A DNA stretch of 64,000 nt from Corynebacterium afermentans subsp. lipophilum. Its GTDB lineage: Bacteria > Actinomycetota > Actinomycetes > Mycobacteriales > Mycobacteriaceae. The notes under the pieces were generated by a model. It searched no databases, was not told the DNA's origin, and worked only from the letters and a program-made list of their open reading frames with translations. Within the stretch, counting starts at the first letter, position 1, and each line of letters opens with the position of its first letter. Below, one piece after another: positions 56,121 through 64,000 of this stretch. A program made the translations under genes and the position numbers. Where the stretch lies: the NCBI RefSeq assembly GCF_030408375.1, contig NZ_CP046530.1:1426001-1490000 (forward strand). Reading direction: 5' to 3'.

Positions 56121-56152
56121 CCCCCTCCCCTAACCATCCTCTCTTGCCCCCG

Positions 56153-56223
56153 CAGACCCTGGGATCCAAACCCTGGCAATGCGCGATTTTGTGCCGTTCC
56201 CAGGATTAGGATCCCAGGGTCTG
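56153..56223. repeat. 71-bp palindromic element, copy E
   Basis: The copy starts CAGACCCTGGGATCC and ends GATCCCAGGGTCTG, with the centre GCGCGATTTTGTGCC; about 22 of 25 arm positions pair. It lies between the convergent acyltransferase and ffh genes, next to the ffh terminator. Confidence 0.85.
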
Positions 56224-56260
56224 TGTCGTGGGGTCTCCGCGCAAGGACCCATACGCGCCA

Positions 56261-56308
56261 GAAACCCCGAGAATGCGCCGCGCCGAAATCGCGCTTTCTC
56301 GGGGTTTC
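56261..56308 (-). terminator. Intrinsic terminator downstream of ffh
   Basis: GAAACCCCGAGAA (56261-56273) pairs perfectly with TTCTCGGGGTTTC (56296-56308). It lies 24 bp after the ffh stop. Confidence 0.85.
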
Positions 56309-56331
56309 TTGACTTGGGGTTGGCGGGCGAG

Positions 56332-57951
56332 CTAGAAGAACTTGCCCTTCTGCATGCGCTTCATCGCCTCGTCGAAGTCCAGGTTGTTCAGGTCCATGCC
56401 CTGCATGCCTGCGGGCAGCTGCTCCTGGAGCTTTTCCAGCTCCTTCGGATCCGGCATTCCCGGCATGCCGCCGCCCATTCCCGGCATGCCCGGCATCTTG
56501 GGCATGCCGCCTCCACGCTTCGGCGCCTTACGCTTGCCGTTCTTGCCCTTTCGGCCCTTCGGCTTCTTCTTCGTGGCGGAGCGGCCGCCGCCCATGCCAG
56601 GCATGCCCGGCAGGCCGAACTGGCTGGCCATCTGCCCCATCATCTTCTTGGCCTCGAAGAAGCGGTCGACGAGCTGGTTGACGTCGGAGACTTTGACGCC
56701 GGAGCCGTTGGCAATGCGCTTGCGTCGAGAGGCATTGAGGATCTTCGGGTCCTGGCGCTCCTCGGGCGTCATGCCGCGGATAATGGCCTGGATGCGGTCG
56801 AGCTGCTTCTCGTCGACCATGTCGGCCATCTGGTTCATCTGCTTGCCGCCCGGCATCATCTTCAGCAGGTTGCCGATCGGCCCCATGCGGCGGATCATCA
56901 GCAGCTGGTCCAGGAAGTCCTCGAGGGTCAGCTCGCCGGAGGTGAGCTTGTTGGCGGCGGCCTCGGCGTCCTGCTCGTTGTAGGTCGCCTCGGCCTGCTC
57001 GATCAGGGAGAGCAAATCGCCCATGCCGAGGATTCGGCTGGACATGCGCTCCGGGTGGAAGACGTCGAAGTCCTCGAGCTTCTCGCCTGTGGAGGCAAAC
57101 AGGATCGGCTTGCCGGTGACTTCACGGATGGACAGGGCTGCACCGCCGCGGGCGTCGCCGTCGAGCTTCGTCAGCACCACGCCGGTGAAGTCCACGCCCT
57201 GGGCGAACGCCTCGGCGGTCTTCACTGCGTCCTGGCCGATCATGGCGTCAATGACGAAGAGGACTTCATCGGGGTTGACGGCGTCGCGGATGTTGCGCGC
57301 CTGGGTCATCAGCGTCTCGTCGATGCCGAGGCGGCCGGCGGTATCGATGATGACCACGTCGTTCTTCTGCTGTTTGGCGTGCTCGATGCCCTGCTGCGCC
57401 ACGGCAACCGGGTCGCCGTGGGAGGTGCCCATCTCGTGCTCGTAGGAATCCAGGGAGGTGCCCGGGTCCGGGGCGAAGGTGGGCACGCCAGCGCGCTCGC
57501 CGACGATCTGCAGCTGCTGCACCGCGCCCGGGCGCTGCAGGTCGCAGGCCACCAGCATTGGGGTGTGGCCCTGCTTGGCCAGGTGGTTGGCCAGCTTGCC
57601 GGCCAACGTGGTCTTACCGGCACCCTGCAGACCGGCCAGCATGATCACAGTCGGCGGGTTCTTCGCCATGTTGAGCCGGCGCGTTTCGCCGCCGAGGATA
57701 TTGGTCAGCTCCTCGTCGACGATCTTGATCACCTGCTGCGCAGGGTTCAGCGCCGCGGACACATCTGCGCCGAGCGCGCGCTCCTTGACGCGCTTGATAA
57801 ACGCGCGCACGACTGTGAGTGAGACGTCCGCCTCGAGCAGGGCGAGACGGATCTCGCGCGCGGTGGCGTTGATGTCTTCCTCGGTGAGCTTGCCCTTGCC
57901 GCGCAGGCCGCCGAGGGCTGATTGGAGGCGGTCGGACAGTGACTCGAACAC
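56332..57951 (-). CDS. ffh: Signal recognition particle protein Ffh
   Basis: The 539-aa SRP54 GTPase binds 4.5S RNA and signal sequences. The G domain has GLQGAGKTTLAGKLAN, DTAGRLGIDE and TKLDGDARGG; the M domain is Met-rich, with an unusual Gly/Met/Pro tail (GMPGMGGGMPGMPDPKEL). I chose the GTG at 57951 so that the protein begins VFESLSDRLQSALGG, matching the usual MFDSLSDRL start; a GTG three codons earlier (57960) is possible. It is downstream of ftsY. Confidence 0.95.
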   Translation of the reverse strand: MFESLSDRLQSALGGLRGKGKLTEEDINATAREIRLALLEADVSLTVVRAFIKRVKERALGADVSAALNPAQQVIKIVDEELTNILGGETRRLNMAKNPPTVIMLAGLQGAGKTTLAGKLANHLAKQGHTPMLVACDLQRPGAVQQLQIVGERAGVPTFAPDPGTSLDSYEHEMGTSHGDPVAVAQQGIEHAKQQKNDVVIIDTAGRLGIDETLMTQARNIRDAVNPDEVLFVIDAMIGQDAVKTAEAFAQGVDFTGVVLTKLDGDARGGAALSIREVTGKPILFASTGEKLEDFDVFHPERMSSRILGMGDLLSLIEQAEATYNEQDAEAAANKLTSGELTLEDFLDQLLMIRRMGPIGNLLKMMPGGKQMNQMADMVDEKQLDRIQAIIRGMTPEERQDPKILNASRRKRIANGSGVKVSDVNQLVDRFFEAKKMMGQMASQFGLPGMPGMGGGRSATKKKPKGRKGKNGKRKAPKRGGGMPKMPGMPGMGGGMPGMPDPKELEKLQEQLPAGMQGMDLNNLDFDEAMKRMQKGKFF

Positions 57952-58073
57952 GGTGTGCACGCTCCCTTGTGCTGCTAGCGGAAAATAATCCCCACAAGAC
58001 TAGCGCGCGCCCCGGGCGATGGGCACATCACTGTGCTGTCGCCGGGGGCGCGGAGGCGCTAATAGGCAAATGC

Positions 58074-59681
58074 TTAGCCGAGCAACGCGTCGACGAAGCT
58101 TTCCACCTCAAACGGCGCGAGGTCGTCGGCGCCCTCGCCGAGGCCGACGAGCTTGACGGGCACGCCGAGCTCTTCCTGCACCTGGAAGACGATGCCGCCC
58201 TTCGCGGTTCCGTCCAGCTTGGTTAGCACCACGCCGGTGATGTCCACGACCTCGCGGAACACGCGCGCCTGCATGATGCCGTTCTGGCCGACGGTGGCAT
58301 CCAGCACCAGCAGGACCTCGTCGACGTTGCTCTTCTTTTCGACCACGCGCTTGACCTTGCCCAGCTGGTCCATCAGGCCGGTGGAGGTGTGCAGGCGGCC
58401 CGCGGTGTCCACGAGCACAACGTCCGCACCCTCGGCGACACCGGTAGCCACCGCGTCGAAGGCGACGGACGCCGGGTCCGCGCCCTCCTTACCGCGCACG
58501 GTGGAGGCGCCGACACGCTTGCCCCAGGTCTCCAGCTGGTCGGCGGCGGCCGCGCGGAAGGTATCTGCCGCGCCGAGCACTACGGAGTGGCCCATGGACA
58601 CCAGCACGCGAGCGAGCTTGCCGGTGGTGGTGGTCTTGCCGGTGCCGTTGACGCCGACGACCAGGATCACGGCGGGTTTGCCGTCGTTCGGCATGGCCTT
58701 AATCGAGCGGTCCATCTCGGGGCGCGCGGCCTCGATGAGCGTCTCGCGCAACATTGCGCGGGCCTGGTCCTCGGTCTCCACGCCGCGCTCGGCGATCTTC
58801 TCTCGCAGCGAATCGGTGACCTTCATGGTCAGCTCGGCGCCGAGGTCCGCCATGATCAGCGTGTCCTCGATTTCCTCCCAGGCGTCCTCGTCGAGGTCGC
58901 CGGCGGTGAGGATGCCCAAAAGGCCCTGTCCGATCGCGTTCTGGGAGCGCGACAGTCGCCCGCGTAGCTTGCCCATGCGGCCGGCGGCCGGCGCAATGTC
59001 GTCCAGCGGCTCCTCGGTCGGCGCCTCAACCACCACGGCATCGTCGGAAGCCGCAGCGCCCTCCTGGCGCGCCTCGTCCGCGCTCTCCTGCGCCGCTGCC
59101 GCAGCCGCCGCGGCCTCCTCGGCCTCAGCAGTCTGCTTATCGACGGGCTCCGCCTCGACCTCGTCAACCCGCTCCACGGGCTCAGCGGGTTCGACGGGCT
59201 GCTCCGGCTCGACCGGTTCGACGGGCTGCTCCTCGGCGACTGGCTCAGCCGGCTCCACCGGCTGCTCAACCGGCTCAGCCGGCTCTGCCTTCGCCGACTC
59301 GACGGTTTCGGTGGGCACCCGCGGTTCGTCGTCACGCGAAATTGCGCGTTCGACGACGGTCTCTTCTTCCTCCTGCTTCGGCGGGACAAACGCGGCGGCC
59401 TGCGGCTTCGCCTCAGTCTTCGGCTTCTCGCGGCGGACCGGCTCCGGCTGCTTCGGCTGCGCGTCCGCTGGCGCGAAATTGAAGCCGCCCTTGGCCTGGT
59501 AGTTGCCCGACTTCTCCTGCTGGGTCAGCTCCTTGGGCTCTTCGACCTTGTCAAAGGAGATGGTCTTCGATTCCCTGCGCTTCTTCCCGGCGACAACAAC
59601 GCCGATGAGGATCAGCGCAATGACGATGACTGCGAGGACAATCCAAAACGCAGTGCTGTTGACTAAAGCATTGAGATCCAT
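58074..59681 (-). CDS. ftsY: Signal recognition particle receptor FtsY
   Basis: The 535-aa receptor docks SRP-ribosome complexes at the membrane. Unlike E. coli FtsY it starts with a transmembrane helix ([20 protein letters not shown]), as in other actinobacteria. A long acidic linker follows with repeats built on PVEPAEP (about 130-180) and a poly-Ala run. The NG domain has [39 protein letters not shown] and [10 protein letters not shown]. No amt, glnK or glnD genes lie between it and ffh. Confidence 0.96.
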   Translation of the reverse strand: MDLNALVNSTAFWIVLAVIVIALILIGVVVAGKKRRESKTISFDKVEEPKELTQQEKSGNYQAKGGFNFAPADAQPKQPEPVRREKPKTEAKPQAAAFVPPKQEEEETVVERAISRDDEPRVPTETVESAKAEPAEPVEQPVEPAEPVAEEQPVEPVEPEQPVEPAEPVERVDEVEAEPVDKQTAEAEEAAAAAAAAQESADEARQEGAAASDDAVVVEAPTEEPLDDIAPAAGRMGKLRGRLSRSQNAIGQGLLGILTAGDLDEDAWEEIEDTLIMADLGAELTMKVTDSLREKIAERGVETEDQARAMLRETLIEAARPEMDRSIKAMPNDGKPAVILVVGVNGTGKTTTTGKLARVLVSMGHSVVLGAADTFRAAAADQLETWGKRVGASTVRGKEGADPASVAFDAVATGVAEGADVVLVDTAGRLHTSTGLMDQLGKVKRVVEKKSNVDEVLLVLDATVGQNGIMQARVFREVVDITGVVLTKLDGTAKGGIVFQVQEELGVPVKLVGLGEGADDLAPFEVESFVDALLG

Positions 59682-59737
59682 GCGCTCTAGTGTGCCAGCA
59701 CCGCCGACATCACGCGGGGGCGGGCATCAAGAAGGCC

Positions 59738-60085
59738 CTAGTGGCCCTTTTGGTAGAGCTCCCCGTCGCCGAGTCCGATCCGCAAATCCCCCTCATCCGT
59801 TTGAGTGACCGGCAACCGTGTTTCCGCGCCATCCGCGGTGAAGATGAGGTTATCCTCATCGACGGTGCACGCCTCGTCAGCCTCAACATTTTCGGGCTCG
59901 GCGACGTGACGCAGCGTGCAGTCTCCCCCGTCGATGGTGAGGGTACTGGTCAGATTCTCCTCACCAGCTGATTCAACCTTGGTGTAGGTGCCGTCGAGAT
60001 CCGTTGTAGCGGAGCACCCTCCCGCAAAGAGCGTCAACGCAACAACACCGATAGCCCCAGCAGTACGTAAAGCTAACATTTTCAC
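59738..60085 (-). CDS. Small hypothetical lipoprotein
   Basis: This 115-aa protein starts with a lipoprotein signal (lipobox FAGGC, Cys near residue 24) and has a compact Asp/Glu/Thr-rich domain with two further Cys (TIDGGDCTLRH and ADEACTVDEDN) that could form a disulfide. The start is a GTG at 60085 or the ATG two codons later; GGAG lies upstream. It lies between smc and ftsY, 24 bp after the smc stop. I do not recognise the family; function unknown. Confidence 0.75.
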   Translation of the reverse strand: MKMLALRTAGAIGVVALTLFAGGCSATTDLDGTYTKVESAGEENLTSTLTIDGGDCTLRHVAEPENVEADEACTVDEDNLIFTADGAETRLPVTQTDEGDLRIGLGDGELYQKGH

Positions 60086-60109
60086 CTTTTCTCCAACTTT
60101 CGGATGATA

Positions 60110-63100
60110 CTACTCGGCGGGAGCTGCCCCCGCAGGCTGCATACGCTGCGAGAGCACGCGGGTGACACCGTCGCCGCGCATGGTCACGCCGTACAGCACG
60201 TTCGCGACGTCCATGGTGGGCTTCTGGTGGGTGATCACGATGAGCTGAGAGTCCTGCCGCAGCTCCTCGAGCAGGGCGATGAGGCGGCGGAGGTTGACGT
60301 CGTCAAGTGCCGCCTCTACCTCGTCGAGCACGTAAAACGGGCTGGGGCGCGCGCGGAAGATGGCAACTAGGAAGGCGAGCGCCGTCAACGACTTCTCGCC
60401 GCCGGAAAGCAAGGACAGACGCTTGACTCGCTTGCCCGGCGGGCGGGCTTCGATCTCGATGCCGGTGGCAAGCATGTCGTCTGGCTCGGTGAGCACGAGG
60501 CGCGCCTCGCCGCCCGGGAACAGGGTTTGGAACACGCGCGGGAACTCCGCCTCCACGTCCGCCCAGGCGTCGGTGAACAGCTGCAGGATCTGCGCGTCCA
60601 CGTCCTCGATCACGCCGGTGAGGTCCTTGCGGGCCTGGATCACGTCGTCGAGCTGCGTGCTCAAAAACGTGTAGCGCTCTTCCAATGCCTTGAACTCCTC
60701 CAGCGCCAGCGGATTGACCTTGCCCAGTGCGCGCAGGTCCTTTTCCGCCTGCTTGAGACGCTTCTGCTCGGCGTCGCGGTCGAAGTCCTCGCCCGGGGTG
60801 TAGTCCGCGAGCAGGTCGGACACCGCGATGCCCAACGACGAGGTGATGTTGGACTCCGCCTCGTCGATGCGCACCTGCGCCTGCGAGCGCGCAATGTCGG
60901 ACTGGTGCGCATTGTCCGTCAGCCGCGCGAGCTGCTGGCGGGTGGCGCCCACCTGCTGGCGCGCCTGCTGCACCTTGCCCTGCAGGGAGTTGAGCTGCGC
61001 GTTCAGCTCGTCGCGCTGGGCGGTAGCGCGGGCGAGCGCGTCTTCGATGCGGGCTGCCAAGTCGCGCGCATGCTTCTCGACGGCACCGGCCAGCTCCCCT
61101 TCCGCCCTCCGGCGAGCCATCGCCGCCTCATGACGGGCCTTCGCCTGCCGCTCCTGCTCCGCCTGCCGGCGAAGCGCGTCGCCCTTGCCGGCCTCGGCTT
61201 CCGCGCGCTGCTGCGCCGTACGCGAGGCGAGCGTGGCCTCCATCTCCAAGGACTTGGCGTGGTTGAGCGCGTTTCTTGCCTGGTCGCGCTGCTCCGTCGA
61301 CGGCTCCTCCGGCGACTCGGCGACGTCCGTGTCCACGCGGGTGAGGCGGTCGCGCGTCTCCTCCAACTCGCTGCGGCGCTGGGCCAAGCGCGCGTCCGCC
61401 TCGTTCGCCCGTGCCGCTGCGCGCTCGTGCTCGGACTTGTTCGCCTCGGCCTGTTTGACCAGGCGTGCCATGTCCCGGCGCCAGGATTCGACTTCGGTGT
61501 CGTGCTCGCGCAGCGCCGCCTTGGCGGACGCCGCGCTCACGCGGGCCTCGTCGGCGGCGACGGTCGCGCCTTCGAGGGTGCCCGCGAGCTCCTCGAGCAG
61601 CTGTTGCGCTTCGGCCAACTCGGACTTCGCGGCCTCGATGCGGGCCGAGACCTCCACCGTGGAGGTCTGCCCCGTGCCGGCGGCGACCCACCCTTCGCCC
61701 ACGAGCACGCCTGCAGGTGTCACGGCCCGCAGGCGCGGATCCTGCTCCACCACGCTGCGCGCGGCAGCGAGATCATCCGCCACCACCACGTCCGCGAGCA
61801 AGCGCGTGACCGGGCCGGTCACAGAGGGGTCAAGTGTGATGTGGTCAAGCAGCCAGTCCACCTCGCCGTCGGTGTCTAAGCGCCAGGTGGACCCGCCGCG
61901 CGCGTCCACCACCACGGTGCGCGCGGCCGACTCCAGCGCGCCGACCGCGCCGTCGGAGACCTCACCCGCCAGTGCCTCTGCGTGCTCTCCGAGCGCGGCG
62001 GCAAGCGCGCGGTCTAACCCGGGCTCCACGGTGACTAAGCCCGCAAGGGCTGTAAACCCGGAGAGCACGTCTTCTGCGGAGCGCTTCGGCGCCTGCTCCG
62101 CCAGCGTGTCAATGCGCGACTGCAGGGTTGCCACGGCGCGCTCGTGCTCGCGCTGCTCGGCCCGCAGCTGGTCCAGGCGCTTGTCCGCGGCGTCGGACTC
62201 TGTGTGGGCACGGGCGAATGCGTCGTCGAGAGGCGAGCGCTCCGCCGCAAAGCCTGCGATGCGCTCCTCGACGGACGCGACCTCCCCATCGGCTTCTCGC
62301 GCGCGTTGCTTCGTCTCTGCGAGCGTTTCCTCTAAGCGGCGCACCTCATCTACGGCCGCCTCGACGGCCGCTGCCTGAGATTCCTCCTGCGCGATCAGGC
62401 GCACGACACCCTCGCGACGGTCCGCGATCGCGCGCACCTGCGCCATGTGCTCGCGCTCGGCGGCGTCGAAGGCTTCCTGGCGCTCGGCAACCTCCTCGCG
62501 GATGGTCTCGAGTTTCTCGGCGGCTTCCTCGGCTGCTTCGAGGGCTTCGGCGTAGCGCTCGTCCGCAAGCTGCGCCCGCGCCTCCAGGTCCTCCGGATCC
62601 TGGCCGGCATAGGGCGCGAACGAATTGGAACTGCGGGCGCGTTCCGACGCGATGCGCTGGGTCGCGCTCACCCTCTCAGCCAGCGTGGACAGCGCAAACC
62701 ACAGCTGCTGCGCCTCCTGAGCCTGCGGCTGCAGCTCCTGCTGACGCGCCTCCACGGCCTCCTGCTCCTCCACCGCGGTCTCCAACGTCGCGGTGACGGT
62801 CTCCACCTGCTCCGCCAGCATCTCGGCGGCGCGCTCGGCGTCAGCGTACTTCGCGCGCAGCCGCACCACCTGATCGCCGGCGAGCTTGAGCTTCGCGTCG
62901 CGCAACTCCGCCTGCACCGCCGCGCCCCGCTTGGCGGCCTCCGCCTGGCGGGCCAGGGGTTTGAGCTGCTTGCCCAGCTCGTCGGTGAGGTCGGTCAGGC
63001 GGTCCAGGTTCGCCTGCATGCCGGTGAGCTTGCGCTGCGCCTTCTCCTTGCGGCGGCGGTGCTTGAGCACACCCGCAGCCTCCTCGATGAACGCGCGGCG

Positions 63101-63568
63101 CTCCTCCGGGCGCGAATCCAGGATCTCGGAGAGCTTGCCCTGGCCGACGATGATGTGCATCTCGCGGCCGATGCCGGAATCGGACAGCAGCTCCTGGATG
63201 TCCATCAGGCGCGCCTTGGAGCCGTTGATCTCGTACTCCGAGGCGCCGTCGCGGAACATGCGGCGGGTAATGGCCACATCTGTATAGTCGATGGGCAGGC
63301 GCTTGTCCGTGTTGTCGAAGGTGAGCGTGACCTCCGCGCGCCCCAACGGCTTGCGGCCGCCCGCGCCGGCGAAGATGACGTCTTCCATCTTCCCGCCGCG
63401 CAGGTTCTTCGCGCCCTGCTCGCCCATCACCCACGCGAGCGCATCCACCACGTTGGATTTGCCGGAGCCGTTCGGCCCCACCACGGCACAGATGCCGGGC
63501 TCGAATTTCATCGTCGTCGCCGACGCGAAGGACTTGAATCCTTTGAGCGTCAGCGATTTCAGGTGCAT
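60110..63568 (-). CDS. smc: Chromosome partition protein SMC
   Basis: The 1152-aa protein forms the SMC-ScpAB condensin. The N-terminal ATPase half has GPNGSGKSNVVDALAWVMGE (Walker A); two long coiled coils flank a hinge (about 490-640); the C-terminal half has LLSGGEKSLTALAFLVAIF (signature) and YVLDEVEAALDD (Walker B). TAACAT (complement of 63576-63581) lies 7 nt before the ATG, suggesting a leaderless mRNA. Confidence 0.97.
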   Translation of the reverse strand: MHLKSLTLKGFKSFASATTMKFEPGICAVVGPNGSGKSNVVDALAWVMGEQGAKNLRGGKMEDVIFAGAGGRKPLGRAEVTLTFDNTDKRLPIDYTDVAITRRMFRDGASEYEINGSKARLMDIQELLSDSGIGREMHIIVGQGKLSEILDSRPEERRAFIEEAAGVLKHRRRKEKAQRKLTGMQANLDRLTDLTDELGKQLKPLARQAEAAKRGAAVQAELRDAKLKLAGDQVVRLRAKYADAERAAEMLAEQVETVTATLETAVEEQEAVEARQQELQPQAQEAQQLWFALSTLAERVSATQRIASERARSSNSFAPYAGQDPEDLEARAQLADERYAEALEAAEEAAEKLETIREEVAERQEAFDAAEREHMAQVRAIADRREGVVRLIAQEESQAAAVEAAVDEVRRLEETLAETKQRAREADGEVASVEERIAGFAAERSPLDDAFARAHTESDAADKRLDQLRAEQREHERAVATLQSRIDTLAEQAPKRSAEDVLSGFTALAGLVTVEPGLDRALAAALGEHAEALAGEVSDGAVGALESAARTVVVDARGGSTWRLDTDGEVDWLLDHITLDPSVTGPVTRLLADVVVADDLAAARSVVEQDPRLRAVTPAGVLVGEGWVAAGTGQTSTVEVSARIEAAKSELAEAQQLLEELAGTLEGATVAADEARVSAASAKAALREHDTEVESWRRDMARLVKQAEANKSEHERAAARANEADARLAQRRSELEETRDRLTRVDTDVAESPEEPSTEQRDQARNALNHAKSLEMEATLASRTAQQRAEAEAGKGDALRRQAEQERQAKARHEAAMARRRAEGELAGAVEKHARDLAARIEDALARATAQRDELNAQLNSLQGKVQQARQQVGATRQQLARLTDNAHQSDIARSQAQVRIDEAESNITSSLGIAVSDLLADYTPGEDFDRDAEQKRLKQAEKDLRALGKVNPLALEEFKALEERYTFLSTQLDDVIQARKDLTGVIEDVDAQILQLFTDAWADVEAEFPRVFQTLFPGGEARLVLTEPDDMLATGIEIEARPPGKRVKRLSLLSGGEKSLTALAFLVAIFRARPSPFYVLDEVEAALDDVNLRRLIALLEELRQDSQLIVITHQKPTMDVANVLYGVTMRGDGVTRVLSQRMQPAGAAPAE

Positions 63569-63592
63569 TTTGTGGATGTTACCGCGCGTTGG

Positions 63593-64000
63593 CTAGCGCG
63601 CCTGCATGACCACGATGTAGCCCCAGCCGCGTCCCGCCACGTAGCCGTGGGCCGCGCCGATGCCCACCGCACGCGCGTTGGACAGCATGTTGCGGTTGTG
63701 TCCCGGCGAGGTGCGCCACTGCTCAAACGCCGCCTCCGGGCTGTGCGAGCTGAAGCCTATGTTCTCGTACACGTTGGCGTCCGAGTGGCGGAAGCTGTTC
63801 GTGCGGCTGAGCTCCTCGGCCCACGCCTGCGCTTGCGCGTCCAACTGGCCGCTTCGCAGCCACGGCAGGCGGCCGTTTTGGATGCGGTAGAAGTTGATGT
63901 TGCGGTAGGTTTTCGCCCGCGATGCTTCCGCCACGTCCCACGGCAGACCGGGATCGTACTGCCGGTTAGGCAGGCTGCTCATGGACGCGAAGCTGGAGGA
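63593..64000 (-). CDS. CAP-domain (SCP/PR-1) secreted protein, C-terminal part (cut by window edge)
   Basis: The visible 135 residues form a CAP domain: INFYRIQNGRLPWLRSGQLD, FRHSDANVYENIGFSS, FEQWRTSPGHNRNML and GWGYIVVMQ. Bacterial CAP proteins are secreted; their roles are mostly unknown. The reading frame stays open to the window edge (SSSFAS before the ATG at 63982), and no signal peptide lies within the window, so I take the true start to be outside. It is 24 bp upstream of smc. Confidence 0.8.
   Translation of the reverse strand, partial: SSSFASMSSLPNRQYDPGLPWDVAEASRAKTYRNINFYRIQNGRLPWLRSGQLDAQAQAWAEELSRTNSFRHSDANVYENIGFSSHSPEAAFEQWRTSPGHNRNMLSNARAVGIGAAHGYVAGRGWGYIVVMQAR

Noticed and set aside
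59722..59745. GGCC-CTAGT-GGCC hairpin followed by TTTT after the small lipoprotein gene
   Set aside because: The stem is only 4 bp and the T-run is on the wrong strand for the minus-strand gene.

Overview
The window is 64 kb of high-GC actinobacterial chromosome, almost certainly from a Corynebacterium species. The evidence is a mycothione reductase, a malate:quinone oxidoreductase, a PptT-like phosphopantetheinyl transferase, DUF2469 and DUF2631 proteins, and a gene order that follows the Mycobacterium tuberculosis interval ribF/truB to ffh/ftsY/smc. I see no rRNA, tRNA, CRISPR array, prophage or transposase gene. The species cannot be named from this sequence alone.

Layout. 1-10.6 kb: ribF (partial) and truB divergent, then a long minus-strand translation/RNA operon nusA-rimP and ylxR-infB-rbfA-nrnA-MATE-phosphoesterase-pptT. 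10.6-24.4 kb: a mixed region with a DUF4439 lipoprotein, proS, yaaA, a DUF1648 membrane protein, a small accessory patch (AAA ATPase with a winged helix, a class III sirtuin, a YefM/YoeB toxin-antitoxin pair), an RsmC-like methyltransferase, cobA, selO, mqo, an alpha/beta hydrolase and mtr. 24.4-25.6 kb: two paralogous small secreted or membrane proteins behind a structured leader. 25.7-34.2 kb: map, a lipoprotein PBP, ispG, a site-2 protease, dxr, DUF2631 and rlmN. 34.2-39.8 kb: cdsA, frr, pyrH, tsf and rpsB, with an amidase on the opposite strand. 40-51 kb: M23 protein, xerC, dprA, comM, yraN, DUF2469, rnhB, lepB, rplS, tex and a Dcu-type transporter. 51-64 kb: trmD, rimM, rpsP, an AT3-SGNH acyltransferase, ffh, ftsY, a small lipoprotein, smc and a CAP-domain protein cut by the window edge.

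Most genes are housekeeping: ribosome assembly and initiation, SRP targeting, the MEP pathway, CDP-DAG synthesis, chromosome organisation. The less ordinary content is in the non-coding layer. (1) Six copies of a 71-bp palindromic element share a 25-21-25 architecture; one lies in frame inside a methyltransferase gene. (2) A strongly over-represented 11-mer, GCTTNTCGACG, occurs 24 times by eye on both strands. (3) A 377-bp element has perfect 15-bp terminal inverted repeats and two internal copies of a palindrome-bearing unit. (4) Two perfect DnaA boxes stand in inverted orientation upstream of rpsB. (5) Many start codons have a TANNNT -10 hexamer 6-8 nt upstream, the signature of leaderless transcription, including four head-to-head gene pairs separated by only 24-31 bp. 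(6) Operator-like repeats lie in front of the ATPase gene, the toxin-antitoxin operon and the Dcu transporter gene. Relative to M. tuberculosis and C. glutamicum order, the amt-glnB/K-glnD genes between ftsY and ffh are absent, and no KH-protein gene sits between rimM and rpsP.
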